DNA of 64,000 nt from Nocardia concava NBRC 100430 (GCF_000308815.1 NZ_BAFX01000086.1:78138-142137); one strand, 5' to 3'. Counted from the stretch's first letter, positions 8,791 through 17,983 are shown. Numbers and translations are program-made. The notes: generated by a model not told the origin, from the letters alone.

Positions 8791-10284
8791 TCAGGCGGAC
8801 TGGACTCCGTAGGAGTAGTCGTCGAGCGGGAAGTTGGCCGCCTCGCGATGGGCGTTCAGGGTGCTGGTCGGGCGCAGCAGCGCGGCCTCGCCGTGCTGGT
8901 TGAAGTAGTAGCTGCGCGCGGTCGCGCACTGGCCGCCGTAGAACACCGACGCGCCGAGCTTCTCGGTGACGCGGTCGAGGAATTCGGCATTGGCCTCCTC
9001 GGTCACCTCGAAGACCCGCTCGCCGCGGCGGAACATCTCACCGAACAGGCGCGCCATGTGCTTCATCTGCGCCTCGATGGTGGTGAAGTAGGACAGGCCG
9101 CTGTAGGAGTAGGGGCTGTTGAGGCTGACGAAGTTGGGGAACTTCGGCACGGTGATGCCCTCGTAGGCCTGGAAGCGGTTGTCGCGCCAGAACTTTCCGA
9201 GATTGCGGCCGTCGCGGCCGATGATCTCGATGGCCGGGAAGTTGACGTCCCACAGGTTGAAGCCGGTGGCCAGGATCAGGGTGTCGATCTCGGTCTTGTG
9301 GCCGTCGGCGGTGACGATGCCGTCGGGTTCGATGTGGTCGATGGAGTTGGTCTCCAGGCGGACGTGGTCCTCGTTGAACGTCTTGAAGTAGAGGTTCGAG
9401 AAGGTGGGGCGCTTGCAGCCGAAGTCGTAGTCCGGGGTCAGCTTCTTGCGAGTCTCCTTGTCGCGCACCGACGCTCGCAGGTGCGCCTTGGCGAGAATGC
9501 CCGCGGCCTTGTTCAGCGGCTTGGCCTGCTTGAAATGCAGCACGCCGACGACCATGAGCGCCTCCAGCATGGAGGTGTTGACCAGGCGGGCGGCCTTCTG
9601 CGTCAAGGGGACTCGCGCGAACAGGTTCTGCACGGCGGGCGGGATCGGCGCGTCGACCTTCGGCACCACCCAGATCGGGGTGCGCTGGAAGACCGTGAGC
9701 GCCTGCGCCTTCTTGGCGACCTCCGGGATCAGCTGCACGGCGGTGGCACCGGTGCCGATGATGGCGGCCTTCTTACCGGTGAGGTCGAAGTCGTCCTCCC
9801 ACGCCGTGGTGTGGATGATCTTGCCCGCGAAGGTGTCGATGCCCGGGAACGGCGGGGTGTAGGGCTGCGACAGGAAGCCGGTGGCGGCCATCAGATAGCG
9901 CGCGGTGAGCGATTCGCCGTTCTCGATGGCGACGACCCAGTGCTGGTGTTCCTCATCCCAGCGCGCGCCCCCGACGACGGTGTCGAAGCGCATGCGCCGG
10001 CGCAGGTCGTACTTGTCGGCGACGTGCTCGGCGTACTTCTTCAGCTCCGAACCCGGCGCGAACAGCCGCGACCAGTACGGGTTGGGCTCGAAGGAATAGG
10101 AGTAGGTGACCGAGGCGATGTCCACCGCCAGGCCCGGATAGTGGTTCACATGCCAGGTGCCGCCCAGGTCGTCCTCACGCTCGAGGATGACGAAATTGCT
10201 CAGGCCGAGCCGATCCAGCTCGATGCCCGCGCCCATCCCGCCGAAACCGGCACCGACCACGATGGCGTCGTACTGAGGTGCCAC
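8791..10284 (-). CDS. Flavin-dependent Baeyer-Villiger-type monooxygenase
   Basis: This is an FAD/NADPH monooxygenase that probably inserts oxygen into a ketone or oxidises a lipophilic substrate in the cytosol. The protein has 497 residues. The start is the GTG at 10284, with AGGAGG six bases upstream. The FAD Rossmann motif is GAGFGGMGAG at residues 11-20. The family fingerprint follows as FAGKIIHTTAWE, with Glu where Pro or Asp is usual. The second, NADPH-binding motif is GTGATAVQ. It is divergent from a TetR regulator, with a perfect 22-bp inverted repeat between the two. That arrangement resembles EthA/EthR-like pairs, but the substrate cannot be read from sequence. Confidence 0.9.
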   Translation of the reverse strand: MAPQYDAIVVGAGFGGMGAGIELDRLGLSNFVILEREDDLGGTWHVNHYPGLAVDIASVTYSYSFEPNPYWSRLFAPGSELKKYAEHVADKYDLRRRMRFDTVVGGARWDEEHQHWVVAIENGESLTARYLMAATGFLSQPYTPPFPGIDTFAGKIIHTTAWEDDFDLTGKKAAIIGTGATAVQLIPEVAKKAQALTVFQRTPIWVVPKVDAPIPPAVQNLFARVPLTQKAARLVNTSMLEALMVVGVLHFKQAKPLNKAAGILAKAHLRASVRDKETRKKLTPDYDFGCKRPTFSNLYFKTFNEDHVRLETNSIDHIEPDGIVTADGHKTEIDTLILATGFNLWDVNFPAIEIIGRDGRNLGKFWRDNRFQAYEGITVPKFPNFVSLNSPYSYSGLSYFTTIEAQMKHMARLFGEMFRRGERVFEVTEEANAEFLDRVTEKLGASVFYGGQCATARSYYFNQHGEAALLRPTSTLNAHREAANFPLDDYSYGVQSA

Positions 10285-10335
10285 GCCGAACCTCCTGCAG
10301 AGAGAGTCTTCAACAACTGAAGTGATGCACATGTC

Positions 10336-10357
10336 ACGGAATGACATCTCATTCCGT
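10336..10357. promoter_or_regulatory. Palindromic TetR operator between monooxygenase and tetR
   Basis: ACGGAATGA at 10336-10344 and TCATTCCGT at 10349-10357 are perfect 9-base arms around CATC. The repeat is the only strong palindrome in the 98-bp divergent spacer, so it is the likely operator for repressing both genes. Confidence 0.75.
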
Positions 10358-10382
10358 TTGTGATCACCGTATCATCGGGCCT

Positions 10383-11030
10383 GTGACGAAGCCATCCTCG
10401 AGAATCGAACGGCGCCCATCTTCGAGAATCGAACAGCGCAAGGCCGAACTCCGGCAGGAGATCATCGACACCGCGTTCGCGTGTTTCGCCGAGAAGGGCT
10501 ATCACGCCACCGGGATCGCCGATATCGCCGGTGAGCTGGGCATCGGGCACGGGACGTTCTACCGGTACTTCGAGAACAAGCGCGACATCATCGACCACGT
10601 CATCGACGATCTGGCCGCGCGCATCATCGAATCGCTGGGCACCGACAATGCGCCGGACGCGGCCGACAGCCTGGAGGAGTACCGGGCACAGGTGGACCGG
10701 ATCGGTGACGCGCTGAACCGGATCTTCCTCGAGGATCAGCGGGTGGCGCAGATGCTGCTGTTCCAGGCCACCGGGATCGACACCGAGCTGACCATGCGGT
10801 TGTACGGGCTGCTGGACACCGCGGACTCGCTGACGGCCGGGTACCTCGAGCACGGGGTCGAACGGGGTTATCTGCGTGCGGATCTCGACACCGTGAACAC
10901 CGCGCGGGCGGTGACGGGCATGCTTCTGGCCGCGATCCTGCACGGGATTCGCAACCCCGACGCGCAGGCGGTCGACGATCTCAGCCATGCCATCCGGCAT
11001 CTGCTCATCGACGGAGTCCGCAAGCATTAG
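10383..11030 (+). CDS. TetR family repressor
   Basis: This is a DNA-binding regulator of 215 residues. The N-terminal helix-turn-helix reads GIADIAGELGIGHGTFYRYF, the canonical TetR recognition region. The C-terminal part is an unassigned ligand-binding domain. I use the GTG at 10383 because TATCAT at 10370-10375 sits seven bases upstream, as expected for a leaderless actinobacterial promoter. An ATG at 10341 would place the start inside the palindromic operator. A near-repeat near the N terminus (PSSRIER/PSSRIEQ) is unusual. It most likely represses the divergent monooxygenase and itself. Confidence 0.88.
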   Translation: MTKPSSRIERRPSSRIEQRKAELRQEIIDTAFACFAEKGYHATGIADIAGELGIGHGTFYRYFENKRDIIDHVIDDLAARIIESLGTDNAPDAADSLEEYRAQVDRIGDALNRIFLEDQRVAQMLLFQATGIDTELTMRLYGLLDTADSLTAGYLEHGVERGYLRADLDTVNTARAVTGMLLAAILHGIRNPDAQAVDDLSHAIRHLLIDGVRKH

Positions 11031-11112
11031 ATACAGACCCGTTTGTCCGATGCGGCCGGATCCGCAAGGGGCGGAAGTAATTCGGACATGAGCCCATTGG
11101 CACAATGACGCG

Positions 11113-11673
11113 GTGACCCCCGACGACGTCCGCCGCACCCGCTTCGGCCAAGCGCCGTCCGGGCATCACGGATACCACCCCGAGCAGGTGGACGCCTTCC
11201 GCGCGCGCATCGCCGACACCATGCTCGGCCGCGACCATCTCACCATCGCCGACATCCGCCTGGTGGAATTCGACGCTCCCCCGCCGGGCCGCCGCGGCTA
11301 CGACATCGAGCAGGTCGACGACTTCCTCGATCACTTATGCGTCGAACTGGAATACCTACGCAGGGGCCGTGGCCGACTCCCGGCGGGCCGCACCCACGAA
11401 CCCCTCACCCACGACGACGTCCTGCGCATCCAATTCTCCGCACCCCCTTACGGTCTTCCCGGATACCTGGCCGCCGAGGTCGGCGCCTTCCTCGACCGCC
11501 TCGCCGCCACCCTGGCCCATCACGGCCCGAACGGGCTGACCGCCAAGGACATCCAGGACACCACCTTCCATCTGGCCCCCGAAGGGGTCGCGGCCTATCA
11601 CCGCGAAGAGGTCGACGCCTTCCTCGACCTGGTGGTCCATCAGCTCGAACGTTCCGAGGTGACCCCGCACTAG
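11113..11673 (+). CDS. Four-repeat DivIVA-domain-like protein
   Basis: The protein has 186 residues and consists almost entirely of four copies of a DivIVA N-terminal-like unit of about 40 residues: 1-38, 43-82, 98-137 and 142-181. Each has the form LT-x-x-D-(I/V)-x-x-x-x-F-x-x-(A/P)P-x-G-x-x-(G/A)Y-x-x-x-(E/Q)V-(D/G)-(A/D)F, followed by a short helix. In DivIVA/Wag31 this unit binds membranes or precedes a coiled coil. Here there is no coiled coil and no membrane helix. The GTG at 11113 follows CACAAT by a few bases and may be leaderless. The neighbours (TetR, PaaK-like) give no functional clue. A role in polar growth or cell-envelope scaffolding is only an inference. Confidence 0.78.
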   Translation: MTPDDVRRTRFGQAPSGHHGYHPEQVDAFRARIADTMLGRDHLTIADIRLVEFDAPPPGRRGYDIEQVDDFLDHLCVELEYLRRGRGRLPAGRTHEPLTHDDVLRIQFSAPPYGLPGYLAAEVGAFLDRLAATLAHHGPNGLTAKDIQDTTFHLAPEGVAAYHREEVDAFLDLVVHQLERSEVTPH

Positions 11674-11756
11674 CTGCGGACGGGTCCCGGATCGCCTTTA
11701 CTGAATCCGGGGGCAGAAGTACCACCGCCGGGGGCGGACGCACGTGAGGAGTGGCC

Positions 11757-13163
11757 ATGGCGCTGACACCCGAGGAAGCGGTCGTCGGGCTGTTCGAGCG
11801 GACGGCGACGACGGTGCCCGCGTATCGGAAGTTCCTGGGCGAGCACGGTATCGATGCGGCGGCGATCGTCTCGTTCGCGGATTTCACCAAGCTGCCGCTG
11901 ATGGACAAACCCGGATATCTGCGCCGGTATCCGCTGCCGGAGTTGTGCCGGGACGGGCGGATCGGGGATGTGATCGCCATGTCGTCGGGGTCCACCGGGG
12001 AACCGACACCGTGGCCGCGGTCGATGGCGGACGAGCGGCGTACGGCGGCGCGGTTCGAGCAGATCTTCCGGGACGCCTTCCGCGCCGAGGAGCGGAGGAC
12101 GCTGGCGGTGGTGTGTTTCGCGCTCGGGACGTGGGTGGGCGGGCTGTTCACCCTCGGGTGTGTGCGGGAGCTCGCCACGCGCGGGTATCCGGTGACAGCC
12201 GTCGCCCCCGGCAACGACAAGACCGAGATTCTGCGGGTGATCCGCACGCTCGCACCGCATTTCGATCAGGTGGTGCTGCTGGGATATCCGCCGTTCCTCA
12301 AGGACGTGATCGACACCGGCCGCGCCGAGGAGGTGCCGTGGGCGGACTACGCCATCAAACTCGTCACCGCCGGTGAGGTTTTCAGCGAGGAGTGGCGAAC
12401 GCTGGTCGCACAGCGGGCCGGAGACATCGACCCGGGCACCGACATCGCCTCGCTGTACGGCACGGCCGATGGCGGGGTGCTGGCCAATGAGACGCCGCTG
12501 TCGGTGGAGATCCGGCGGATGCTGGCGGGCCGTCCCGAGGTGGCGCAGGCGCTTTTCGGCGAATCCAGGCTGCCGACCCTGGCCCAGTACGATCCCTATC
12601 ATCGCTTCTTCGAGACCGTCGACGGTACGCTCGTGGTCTCCGGTGACAGCGGAGTTCCCTTGATCCGCTACCACATCGCCGATGAGGGCGGCCTCATCGG
12701 CTACCCGCGCATGCTGGAGTTTCTTGCCGCCCACGACCTCCGGCCCTCGGTACCCGGATTCGAGCAGCCGTTCGTATTCGTGTTCGGCCGCAGCCATTTC
12801 ACGGTGTCCTGCTACGGCGCCAACGTGTATCCGGAGAACATCACCGTCGGATTGGAACAGCCCGGCATCAGCGACCACATCACGGGCAAGTTCGTGCTCG
12901 AGGTCGTGGAGACCGCCGACCGGAACCGCACCCTGCGGGTGACCGTCGAACTCGCACCCGCGGCCACGCCTCCTGTGGATCTCGACGACCGGATCGCGGA
13001 GTCGGTGCGCACCGAATTGCGGCGGCTCAACAGCGAATTCGCGCACTATGTGCCGTTGGAGCGCCAGCGGCCCCGAATAGTGCTGCTTCCGCACGGCGAT
13101 CCAAGCTATTTCCCGCTCGGCGTCAAACACCGCTATACGCGACCGAACGGCCCCGCCGCATAA
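11757..13163 (+). CDS. PaaK-like adenylate-forming enzyme
   Basis: This is a member of the phenylacetate-CoA-ligase-like ANL superfamily, 468 residues. The phosphate-binding loop is SSGSTGEPT near residue 83. A later SLYGTADGG resembles the aromatic-rich adenylate-binding motif, and the C-terminal domain is short. The ATG at 11757 has GAGGAG five bases upstream, so it is preferred over the GTG at 11751. No thioesterase, carrier protein or aromatic-acid pathway gene lies beside it, so the acid it activates is unknown. It is followed after about 100 bp by a membrane protein in the same direction. Confidence 0.78.
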   Translation: MALTPEEAVVGLFERTATTVPAYRKFLGEHGIDAAAIVSFADFTKLPLMDKPGYLRRYPLPELCRDGRIGDVIAMSSGSTGEPTPWPRSMADERRTAARFEQIFRDAFRAEERRTLAVVCFALGTWVGGLFTLGCVRELATRGYPVTAVAPGNDKTEILRVIRTLAPHFDQVVLLGYPPFLKDVIDTGRAEEVPWADYAIKLVTAGEVFSEEWRTLVAQRAGDIDPGTDIASLYGTADGGVLANETPLSVEIRRMLAGRPEVAQALFGESRLPTLAQYDPYHRFFETVDGTLVVSGDSGVPLIRYHIADEGGLIGYPRMLEFLAAHDLRPSVPGFEQPFVFVFGRSHFTVSCYGANVYPENITVGLEQPGISDHITGKFVLEVVETADRNRTLRVTVELAPAATPPVDLDDRIAESVRTELRRLNSEFAHYVPLERQRPRIVLLPHGDPSYFPLGVKHRYTRPNGPAA

Positions 13164-13268
13164 GGCCCCGCCCTGCCGTACGGAGGAGAGCAAGCTCCAT
13201 CGGACGTCCGGCGGGTGGGGACCTTGTGCCCTGATTCCGGGGCGGTCTCCGAGAACAGACTGGTCGTC

Positions 13269-14027
13269 ATGCGTAGACGATTCGAATTGCTCTTCAACAT
13301 GTCGTATCTGGCGATCATCTGGGGACTGGTGATCGCCATGCGCCGCAATCGCGACCGGGTTCCGGTGGAGCAGAAGCAGACCGCCGCGCGGTTCGAGGAG
13401 GCGTTCACCCTGCTGGCGACCGGCGACACCGCGCATCTGGCGCTGCGTGCGGTCGCGATGTCGCGCGGCGAGGACCGCGGCACGCTGACCTGGCGCGGGC
13501 GGCGCGCGAGTCTGATCGGGCTCGGCGAGATGGCCACCTCCATCACGATCACCATGTTCTACGTGCTGTCGCTGGACGCGTGGCGGCTGCGTTTCCAGCG
13601 TTCGTGGGACGGCTTCACCAAGGCGCTGCTGGGTTTGTCGTTCGTGCGGTTGATCCTGCTGGCCACGCCGTTCAACAACTGGGACCGCGCCGAGACCCCC
13701 GCCGGATACGGTGTGGACCGCAATGTTCCGCTGCTGGCGGTGGGGGCGAGCGAGATCTATCTCATGCGCCGCGGGGCCGAGCGCACCGGTGACCGCACGT
13801 TCGGCTTCCTGTCCAATGCCATGGCCGCCTCCTTCGCCTGCTATCTGCCGGTTGTCCTGTGGGCCCGGCGCATCCCGCAGCTGGGGCTGCTGATGATTCC
13901 CAAGACCCTCGCCTACCTGGCGATGGCCGCGCGGGTCTATCGCGACTTCTACCGGGGCACAACGGATTCGGCGCCCCTCGCGGACAAGGCCGACGTCACC
14001 GCGACACCGGTGCCGGCGCGGAGCTGA
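13269..14027 (+). CDS. Predicted membrane protein, function unknown
   Basis: The protein has 252 residues, with about four or five hydrophobic segments: near the N terminus (MSYLAIIWGLVIAM), around residues 80-105, 115-135, and two near the C terminus. It also has charged loops with many Arg residues. I do not recognise a family. The ATG at 13269 is the first in the conserved-looking part; upstream codons in the same frame look non-coding. It follows the PaaK-like gene and overlaps the 3' end of the convergent amidase by 32 bases. Confidence 0.6.
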   Translation: MRRRFELLFNMSYLAIIWGLVIAMRRNRDRVPVEQKQTAARFEEAFTLLATGDTAHLALRAVAMSRGEDRGTLTWRGRRASLIGLGEMATSITITMFYVLSLDAWRLRFQRSWDGFTKALLGLSFVRLILLATPFNNWDRAETPAGYGVDRNVPLLAVGASEIYLMRRGAERTGDRTFGFLSNAMAASFACYLPVVLWARRIPQLGLLMIPKTLAYLAMAARVYRDFYRGTTDSAPLADKADVTATPVPARS

Positions 14028-15495
14028 GCGCCCGCACCGGTGGTCGCCGATGTGCCCAGGGCGCGACGCGTTCGATGGCGGCGGCCAGGCGGAGGACCGT
14101 TTCGTCGGCCAGGTGGCGGCCGATGATCTGCAGGCCCACCGGGAGTCCGGTGTCGGTCCAGCCCGCCGGGATGCTGGCGGCGGGCTGGCCGGTCAGGTTG
14201 GCCGGGTAGTTGAAGCCGATCCAGGTGGAGTCGGAGACGGGGGTGCCGTCGATGTGGTCGGGGCCGTGGAGGTCTACGGCGAAGGCCGGGACGGCGGTGG
14301 TGGGGGTGATGAGGACGTCGTGGTCGCGCATGAGGCGGGCCATAGCGTTGACCAGGGTCTTGCGGGTGATGTTGGCGTCGGTGAAATGCTGTGCGGTCCA
14401 AGGCTGTCGCAGCCAGGCGACCAGGTGCGGGGACATGCGCTCGGCGTGCGCGTCGGCCATGGCACGCATGCCGGTCAGGTCGGTTTCGGCCATGATGAGC
14501 GCGGAGAAGGCGTCGGCCGGGTCCGGCCAGCCGGGGTCGACCGTTTCGATGTGGCAGCCCAGTTGCTTGCCCACGACCTCGCGCACCGCCCGTTCCACCA
14601 CGCCGCGGACCTGTGGGTCGACGGGCAGGTAGCCGAGATCGAGGCTGAGGCCGACACGGAGCCCGGCGACGGTTTCGGGTCGCTCGGTGCCGTCGCGGGC
14701 GGCCCCGATCCAGTCCACGTCCGTGCAGGGAATGGAGTGCCGATCGCGGGGATCGGGTCCGGCGAGCACGGACAGCAGCAGGGCCGCGTCGGCGACGGTG
14801 CGGGTGATCGGGCCGATGTGTTCGATGCTCTCCCAACCGGATACGCCCGGCAGGCGCTCATCGCGGCAGCCGGGATACACCGGCACCCGGCCCATGGAGG
14901 GTTTGACCCCCACCAGCCCGCACAGGGCCGCGGGTGCGCGCACCGAGCAGCCGCCGTCGCTGCCCAGCGCCACCGGGCCGAGTCCGGCCGCGACCGCGGC
15001 GGCCGAGCCCGCGCTGGAGCCGCCGGGGCTCAGCGCGAGGTCCCACGGATTGCGGGTCGCGGGGAACAACGGGTTGAGACCGGTTGCGCTGTAGCCGAAT
15101 TCGGAGGCGTTGGTCTTGCCCAGGCAGATCGCGCCCGCCGCGAGTGCGCGTTCGACGACGATGTCGTCCTCGTCGGGGATGTGATCGCGGTAGACCCACG
15201 ATCCGGACGTGGTGCGGATCCCCTTGGTCGACAACAGGTCCTTGATCCCCAGGGGTACGCCGCCGAGCGGCCCGGGGTCGATGCCGCGCGCCAGGTCGTC
15301 GGCGAGGCGGCGAGCCTGCCGCCGGGCGAGATCGGGGGTGGGCGTGCAGAACGCGTGCAGCTGCGGATCCAGCTCCTGCATGCGATCCAGCACGGCGTCG
15401 GTGATCTCGACCGGTGACAGCTCCCCGGAGCGGACGCGCGCGGTGAGCTCGGTGGCGGACAGGAAGCAGAGTTCCTCTCGCTCAGCGGAATTCAC
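13996..15495 (-). CDS. Amidase signature family hydrolase
   Basis: This is a Ser-cisSer-Lys amidohydrolase of 499 residues. The catalytic Lys is in GVPLGIKDLL, the cis-Ser in GGSSAGSAAAVAAG, and the nucleophile in SDGGCSVRAPAALCG. The last motif has Cys where Gly or Ser is common, but the nucleophilic Ser is kept. It is the last gene of a minus-strand series that begins with TauE, an amidohydrolase, the ABC transporter and the NCS1 permease. Its start is only 10 bp from the permease stop, so it probably hydrolyses an amide in the imported compound or its breakdown product. The substrate is unknown. Confidence 0.9.
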   Translation of the reverse strand: MNSAEREELCFLSATELTARVRSGELSPVEITDAVLDRMQELDPQLHAFCTPTPDLARRQARRLADDLARGIDPGPLGGVPLGIKDLLSTKGIRTTSGSWVYRDHIPDEDDIVVERALAAGAICLGKTNASEFGYSATGLNPLFPATRNPWDLALSPGGSSAGSAAAVAAGLGPVALGSDGGCSVRAPAALCGLVGVKPSMGRVPVYPGCRDERLPGVSGWESIEHIGPITRTVADAALLLSVLAGPDPRDRHSIPCTDVDWIGAARDGTERPETVAGLRVGLSLDLGYLPVDPQVRGVVERAVREVVGKQLGCHIETVDPGWPDPADAFSALIMAETDLTGMRAMADAHAERMSPHLVAWLRQPWTAQHFTDANITRKTLVNAMARLMRDHDVLITPTTAVPAFAVDLHGPDHIDGTPVSDSTWIGFNYPANLTGQPAASIPAGWTDTGLPVGLQIIGRHLADETVLRLAAAIERVAPWAHRRPPVRALSSAPAPVSR

Positions 15496-15505
15496 CGTGC
15501 GCCCC

Positions 15506-16792
15506 TCATCCGCTCACGGTGGCCGCGGCGACGGCCGACCTGGGCGCGGCCGCGGGCAGCAGCGCCGTGAGTCCGGCCTGCACCGCCGCCGCGGTGACGA
15601 ATCCGATGACCGCGTCCACCGAGCCCGGCAGGTGATAGTGCGCGAGCCCGGCGGCCACCGCCCCTATCCCCCACGCCGCGAACGCGACCGGCCGCACCGG
15701 CGCGGGCACCGCACCCCGGCTGCGGGCCAGGACGTAGTCGACGATGAGCACCGCGCCGATGGGCGGCACCACCACACCCAGCAGCACCAGCCAGTTGGTG
15801 ATGTGCGCCCACACGCCGGTGAGCGCCACCACGGTGCCGAGCGCGCCCAGCGCGATCGCGAGCGGCCGCATGCGCAACGGCGTGATCCCGGCCCAGCCGA
15901 CCGCGCCGTTGTAGAGGCAGTGCGCCGCAACCGATCCCAGGTTCGCGAAGACGAACACGACCGACAGTGCGGTGATGATCGCCCCGTGCCCGGCCAGCAG
16001 GCCCAGGAACGCCCCGCCGTTGTTCGCCGGATCGCTGGCACCGCCGATCGCCACCACCAGGCCGCCGATCAGGAAGGCGACGGAGTTGGCGAACGGGAAG
16101 GCCGAGGCCGCCGCGAGCACGCCCGCGCGGCCGTCGCGGGCCCAGCGGGTGAAGTCGGCGGTCATGGTGCCGGAATCGGCGAAGCCGCCGACCACGATGC
16201 TCACGCACGCCCAGAAACCCAGCGGGCCACCGCCACCGGTGTAGTCGAAGGCGTCGGAGAGCGAATGCCCGTGCCCCAGACCGTAATACAGTGCGAGCCC
16301 GGCCATGATCAGGAACAACGGCGTGCCGATGAGCCCGATCAGCGACAGCGCGCGGATTCCGGCCAGGGTGAGCAGGACGAAGAACACCCCGCCGATCAGA
16401 CCGCCCCACAGCGGATTCCACCCGTACATGCCCTCGAGCGTGGTGCCGGTCAATCCGACCTGGTAGGAGAACCAGCCGATCACGACGGTGGCCAGGAACG
16501 CGACCACCGCGGCGCGACCGCGGTCGCCGAACGCGCGCCCCGCCTGCAACGAGAAGTTACGGCCGGTCCGCCCGCCGATCCAGCTCAGCGTGCCGACATA
16601 GGCGAACAGCAGCAGATTGCCCAGCAGGATCGCGACCAGCCCGCGGCTCATGCCCAGGCTGTAGACGATCAGCCCGCCGAAGACCGCATTGCCCAGGCAC
16701 ATCGGGAATCCGGCCCAGACCGCGGCCACCGACAGCAGGCCGCGGCGGGCCTGCACGGGGACCGGTTCATGCTCGTACTCGTGGTTCGACAT
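15506..16792 (-). CDS. NCS1-family cytosine/purine permease
   Basis: This is an inner-membrane symporter of the CodB-like branch, 428 residues and about twelve helices. The N-terminal motif VAAVWAGFPMCLGNAVFGG is typical of NCS1 transporters, and GFADSGTMTADFTRWA in the middle resembles the substrate/cation-site region of CodB. It lies between the solute-binding lipoprotein (10 bp) and the amidase (10 bp). The operon therefore offers two uptake routes, an ABC transporter and a symporter, for a probable nucleobase-like or other heterocyclic nitrogen compound. The exact substrate is inference. Confidence 0.88.
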   Translation of the reverse strand: MSNHEYEHEPVPVQARRGLLSVAAVWAGFPMCLGNAVFGGLIVYSLGMSRGLVAILLGNLLLFAYVGTLSWIGGRTGRNFSLQAGRAFGDRGRAAVVAFLATVVIGWFSYQVGLTGTTLEGMYGWNPLWGGLIGGVFFVLLTLAGIRALSLIGLIGTPLFLIMAGLALYYGLGHGHSLSDAFDYTGGGGPLGFWACVSIVVGGFADSGTMTADFTRWARDGRAGVLAAASAFPFANSVAFLIGGLVVAIGGASDPANNGGAFLGLLAGHGAIITALSVVFVFANLGSVAAHCLYNGAVGWAGITPLRMRPLAIALGALGTVVALTGVWAHITNWLVLLGVVVPPIGAVLIVDYVLARSRGAVPAPVRPVAFAAWGIGAVAAGLAHYHLPGSVDAVIGFVTAAAVQAGLTALLPAAAPRSAVAAATVSG

Positions 16793-16803
16793 GGTTCTTC
16801 CAC

Positions 16804-17937
16804 CTAGCCCTGCTGCTTGAGACCCTTTGCGGGATCGATGAATTCATTGGTGACCAGGTCGTTCGGGCCGAGGTTGTCGGGGACCTGCTGGCCGCGGGCC
16901 TTCAGCAGCGGGGTCACCTGGGCGATGGCGCGGGCCACGCGGTCGGGGTCGAAGTTGCCCAGGGTGGCGTCGGGGCCGTTGCCGACGATCTTCTCCTTCA
17001 ATTGCACGGCAACCGAACTGGTGTTGCCCGCGGCGGAGATGGGCGGGCCGTCCGGGATGGTCTGGGCGATGCGCAGTAGCGCCTGGTTGGTGGGTTCGGG
17101 GTTGGTGACGTAGTCGATTTCGGCCTGCTGCAGCATGGGGACGAGCTTCTGCAGGCAGGGGCGCAGCTTGTCGAGTTCACCGCTGCGGATCGACCAGGCG
17201 TGCGGGTAGCTCTCGTAGCCGGCGTCGGCGACCAGCAGATGGCCGGTCGGCTTCTGCCAGCCCTTCACATCGTGTTCCCAGCGGTAGGGCTCATTGGAGA
17301 CGTAGCCCTGCTGCATGACTCGGCCGTGTTCAGCCACGAAGCGGCTGGGTGTGCCGTCGTAGGAGGCGTCGAGCTGCTCCTTCTTCACGTCCCCGTTGGC
17401 GACCAGGTAGTCCATGTAGATCTTGCCCTCGGAGTACAGGATCGGGGCGTTGGTGGCGGCCACGTCCTTCCACGAATTGACGGTGTAGGTGGCCGGATCC
17501 CACATGACGATCTGCGGGTTCTTCTCGAGCGAGGCGAACACGCCGGTGAGCGGGAACTTGGACTTGGCGCGCACCTGCTCGTCGGTCGGCACCAGGCCCA
17601 GGGTGATGGAGTTGTCCTGATACATCTGCGCGGGCACCGGCTGGCCGCCGAGGAACGGACCGCCCAGGCGCACTTCGACATTCACGCCGGTATCGCCGAG
17701 CGGGCCGCTGTACGCGCCCTTCTTCACATCGACGGTGCCGTTGGGCCCGACCAGCTGATAGGCGGCCGCGCGTTCCGGGGTGGCATACCAGTCCGTCTGG
17801 ATGACGACGGTGGCGGGACAGACACCGGCCAGCACACCCTGTCCGGTCGGTTTCGGGGTGGAGGCGCCGCCACCGCAGGCGGCGGTGAGCAGGACGCTGC
17901 CGGTGACGGCGGCAGCAGCGAGGACACGTTTGTTCAC
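16804..17937 (-). CDS. ABC transporter substrate-binding lipoprotein (NMT1/THI5-like)
   Basis: This is an extracytoplasmic binding protein of the nitrate/taurine/pyrimidine-precursor type, 377 residues. The GTG at 17937 is chosen because AGGAAC lies upstream and the lipoprotein signal begins there: basic KR, a hydrophobic core, then the lipobox LTAAC with Cys near residue 20. The segment VVIQTDWYATPERAA fits the NMT1/THI5-like fold, in which aromatic residues near the N terminus contact a pyrimidine-like ligand. It is followed closely by the NCS1 permease and preceded by the ABC permease and ATPase. Confidence 0.85.
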   Translation of the reverse strand: MNKRVLAAAAVTGSVLLTAACGGGASTPKPTGQGVLAGVCPATVVIQTDWYATPERAAAYQLVGPNGTVDVKKGAYSGPLGDTGVNVEVRLGGPFLGGQPVPAQMYQDNSITLGLVPTDEQVRAKSKFPLTGVFASLEKNPQIVMWDPATYTVNSWKDVAATNAPILYSEGKIYMDYLVANGDVKKEQLDASYDGTPSRFVAEHGRVMQQGYVSNEPYRWEHDVKGWQKPTGHLLVADAGYESYPHAWSIRSGELDKLRPCLQKLVPMLQQAEIDYVTNPEPTNQALLRIAQTIPDGPPISAAGNTSSVAVQLKEKIVGNGPDATLGNFDPDRVARAIAQVTPLLKARGQQVPDNLGPNDLVTNEFIDPAKGLKQQG

Positions 17938-17983
17938 GGGAGTTCCTAGAGAGTTGAAACAGACTGCGGGAGAGCGGGTTCGG

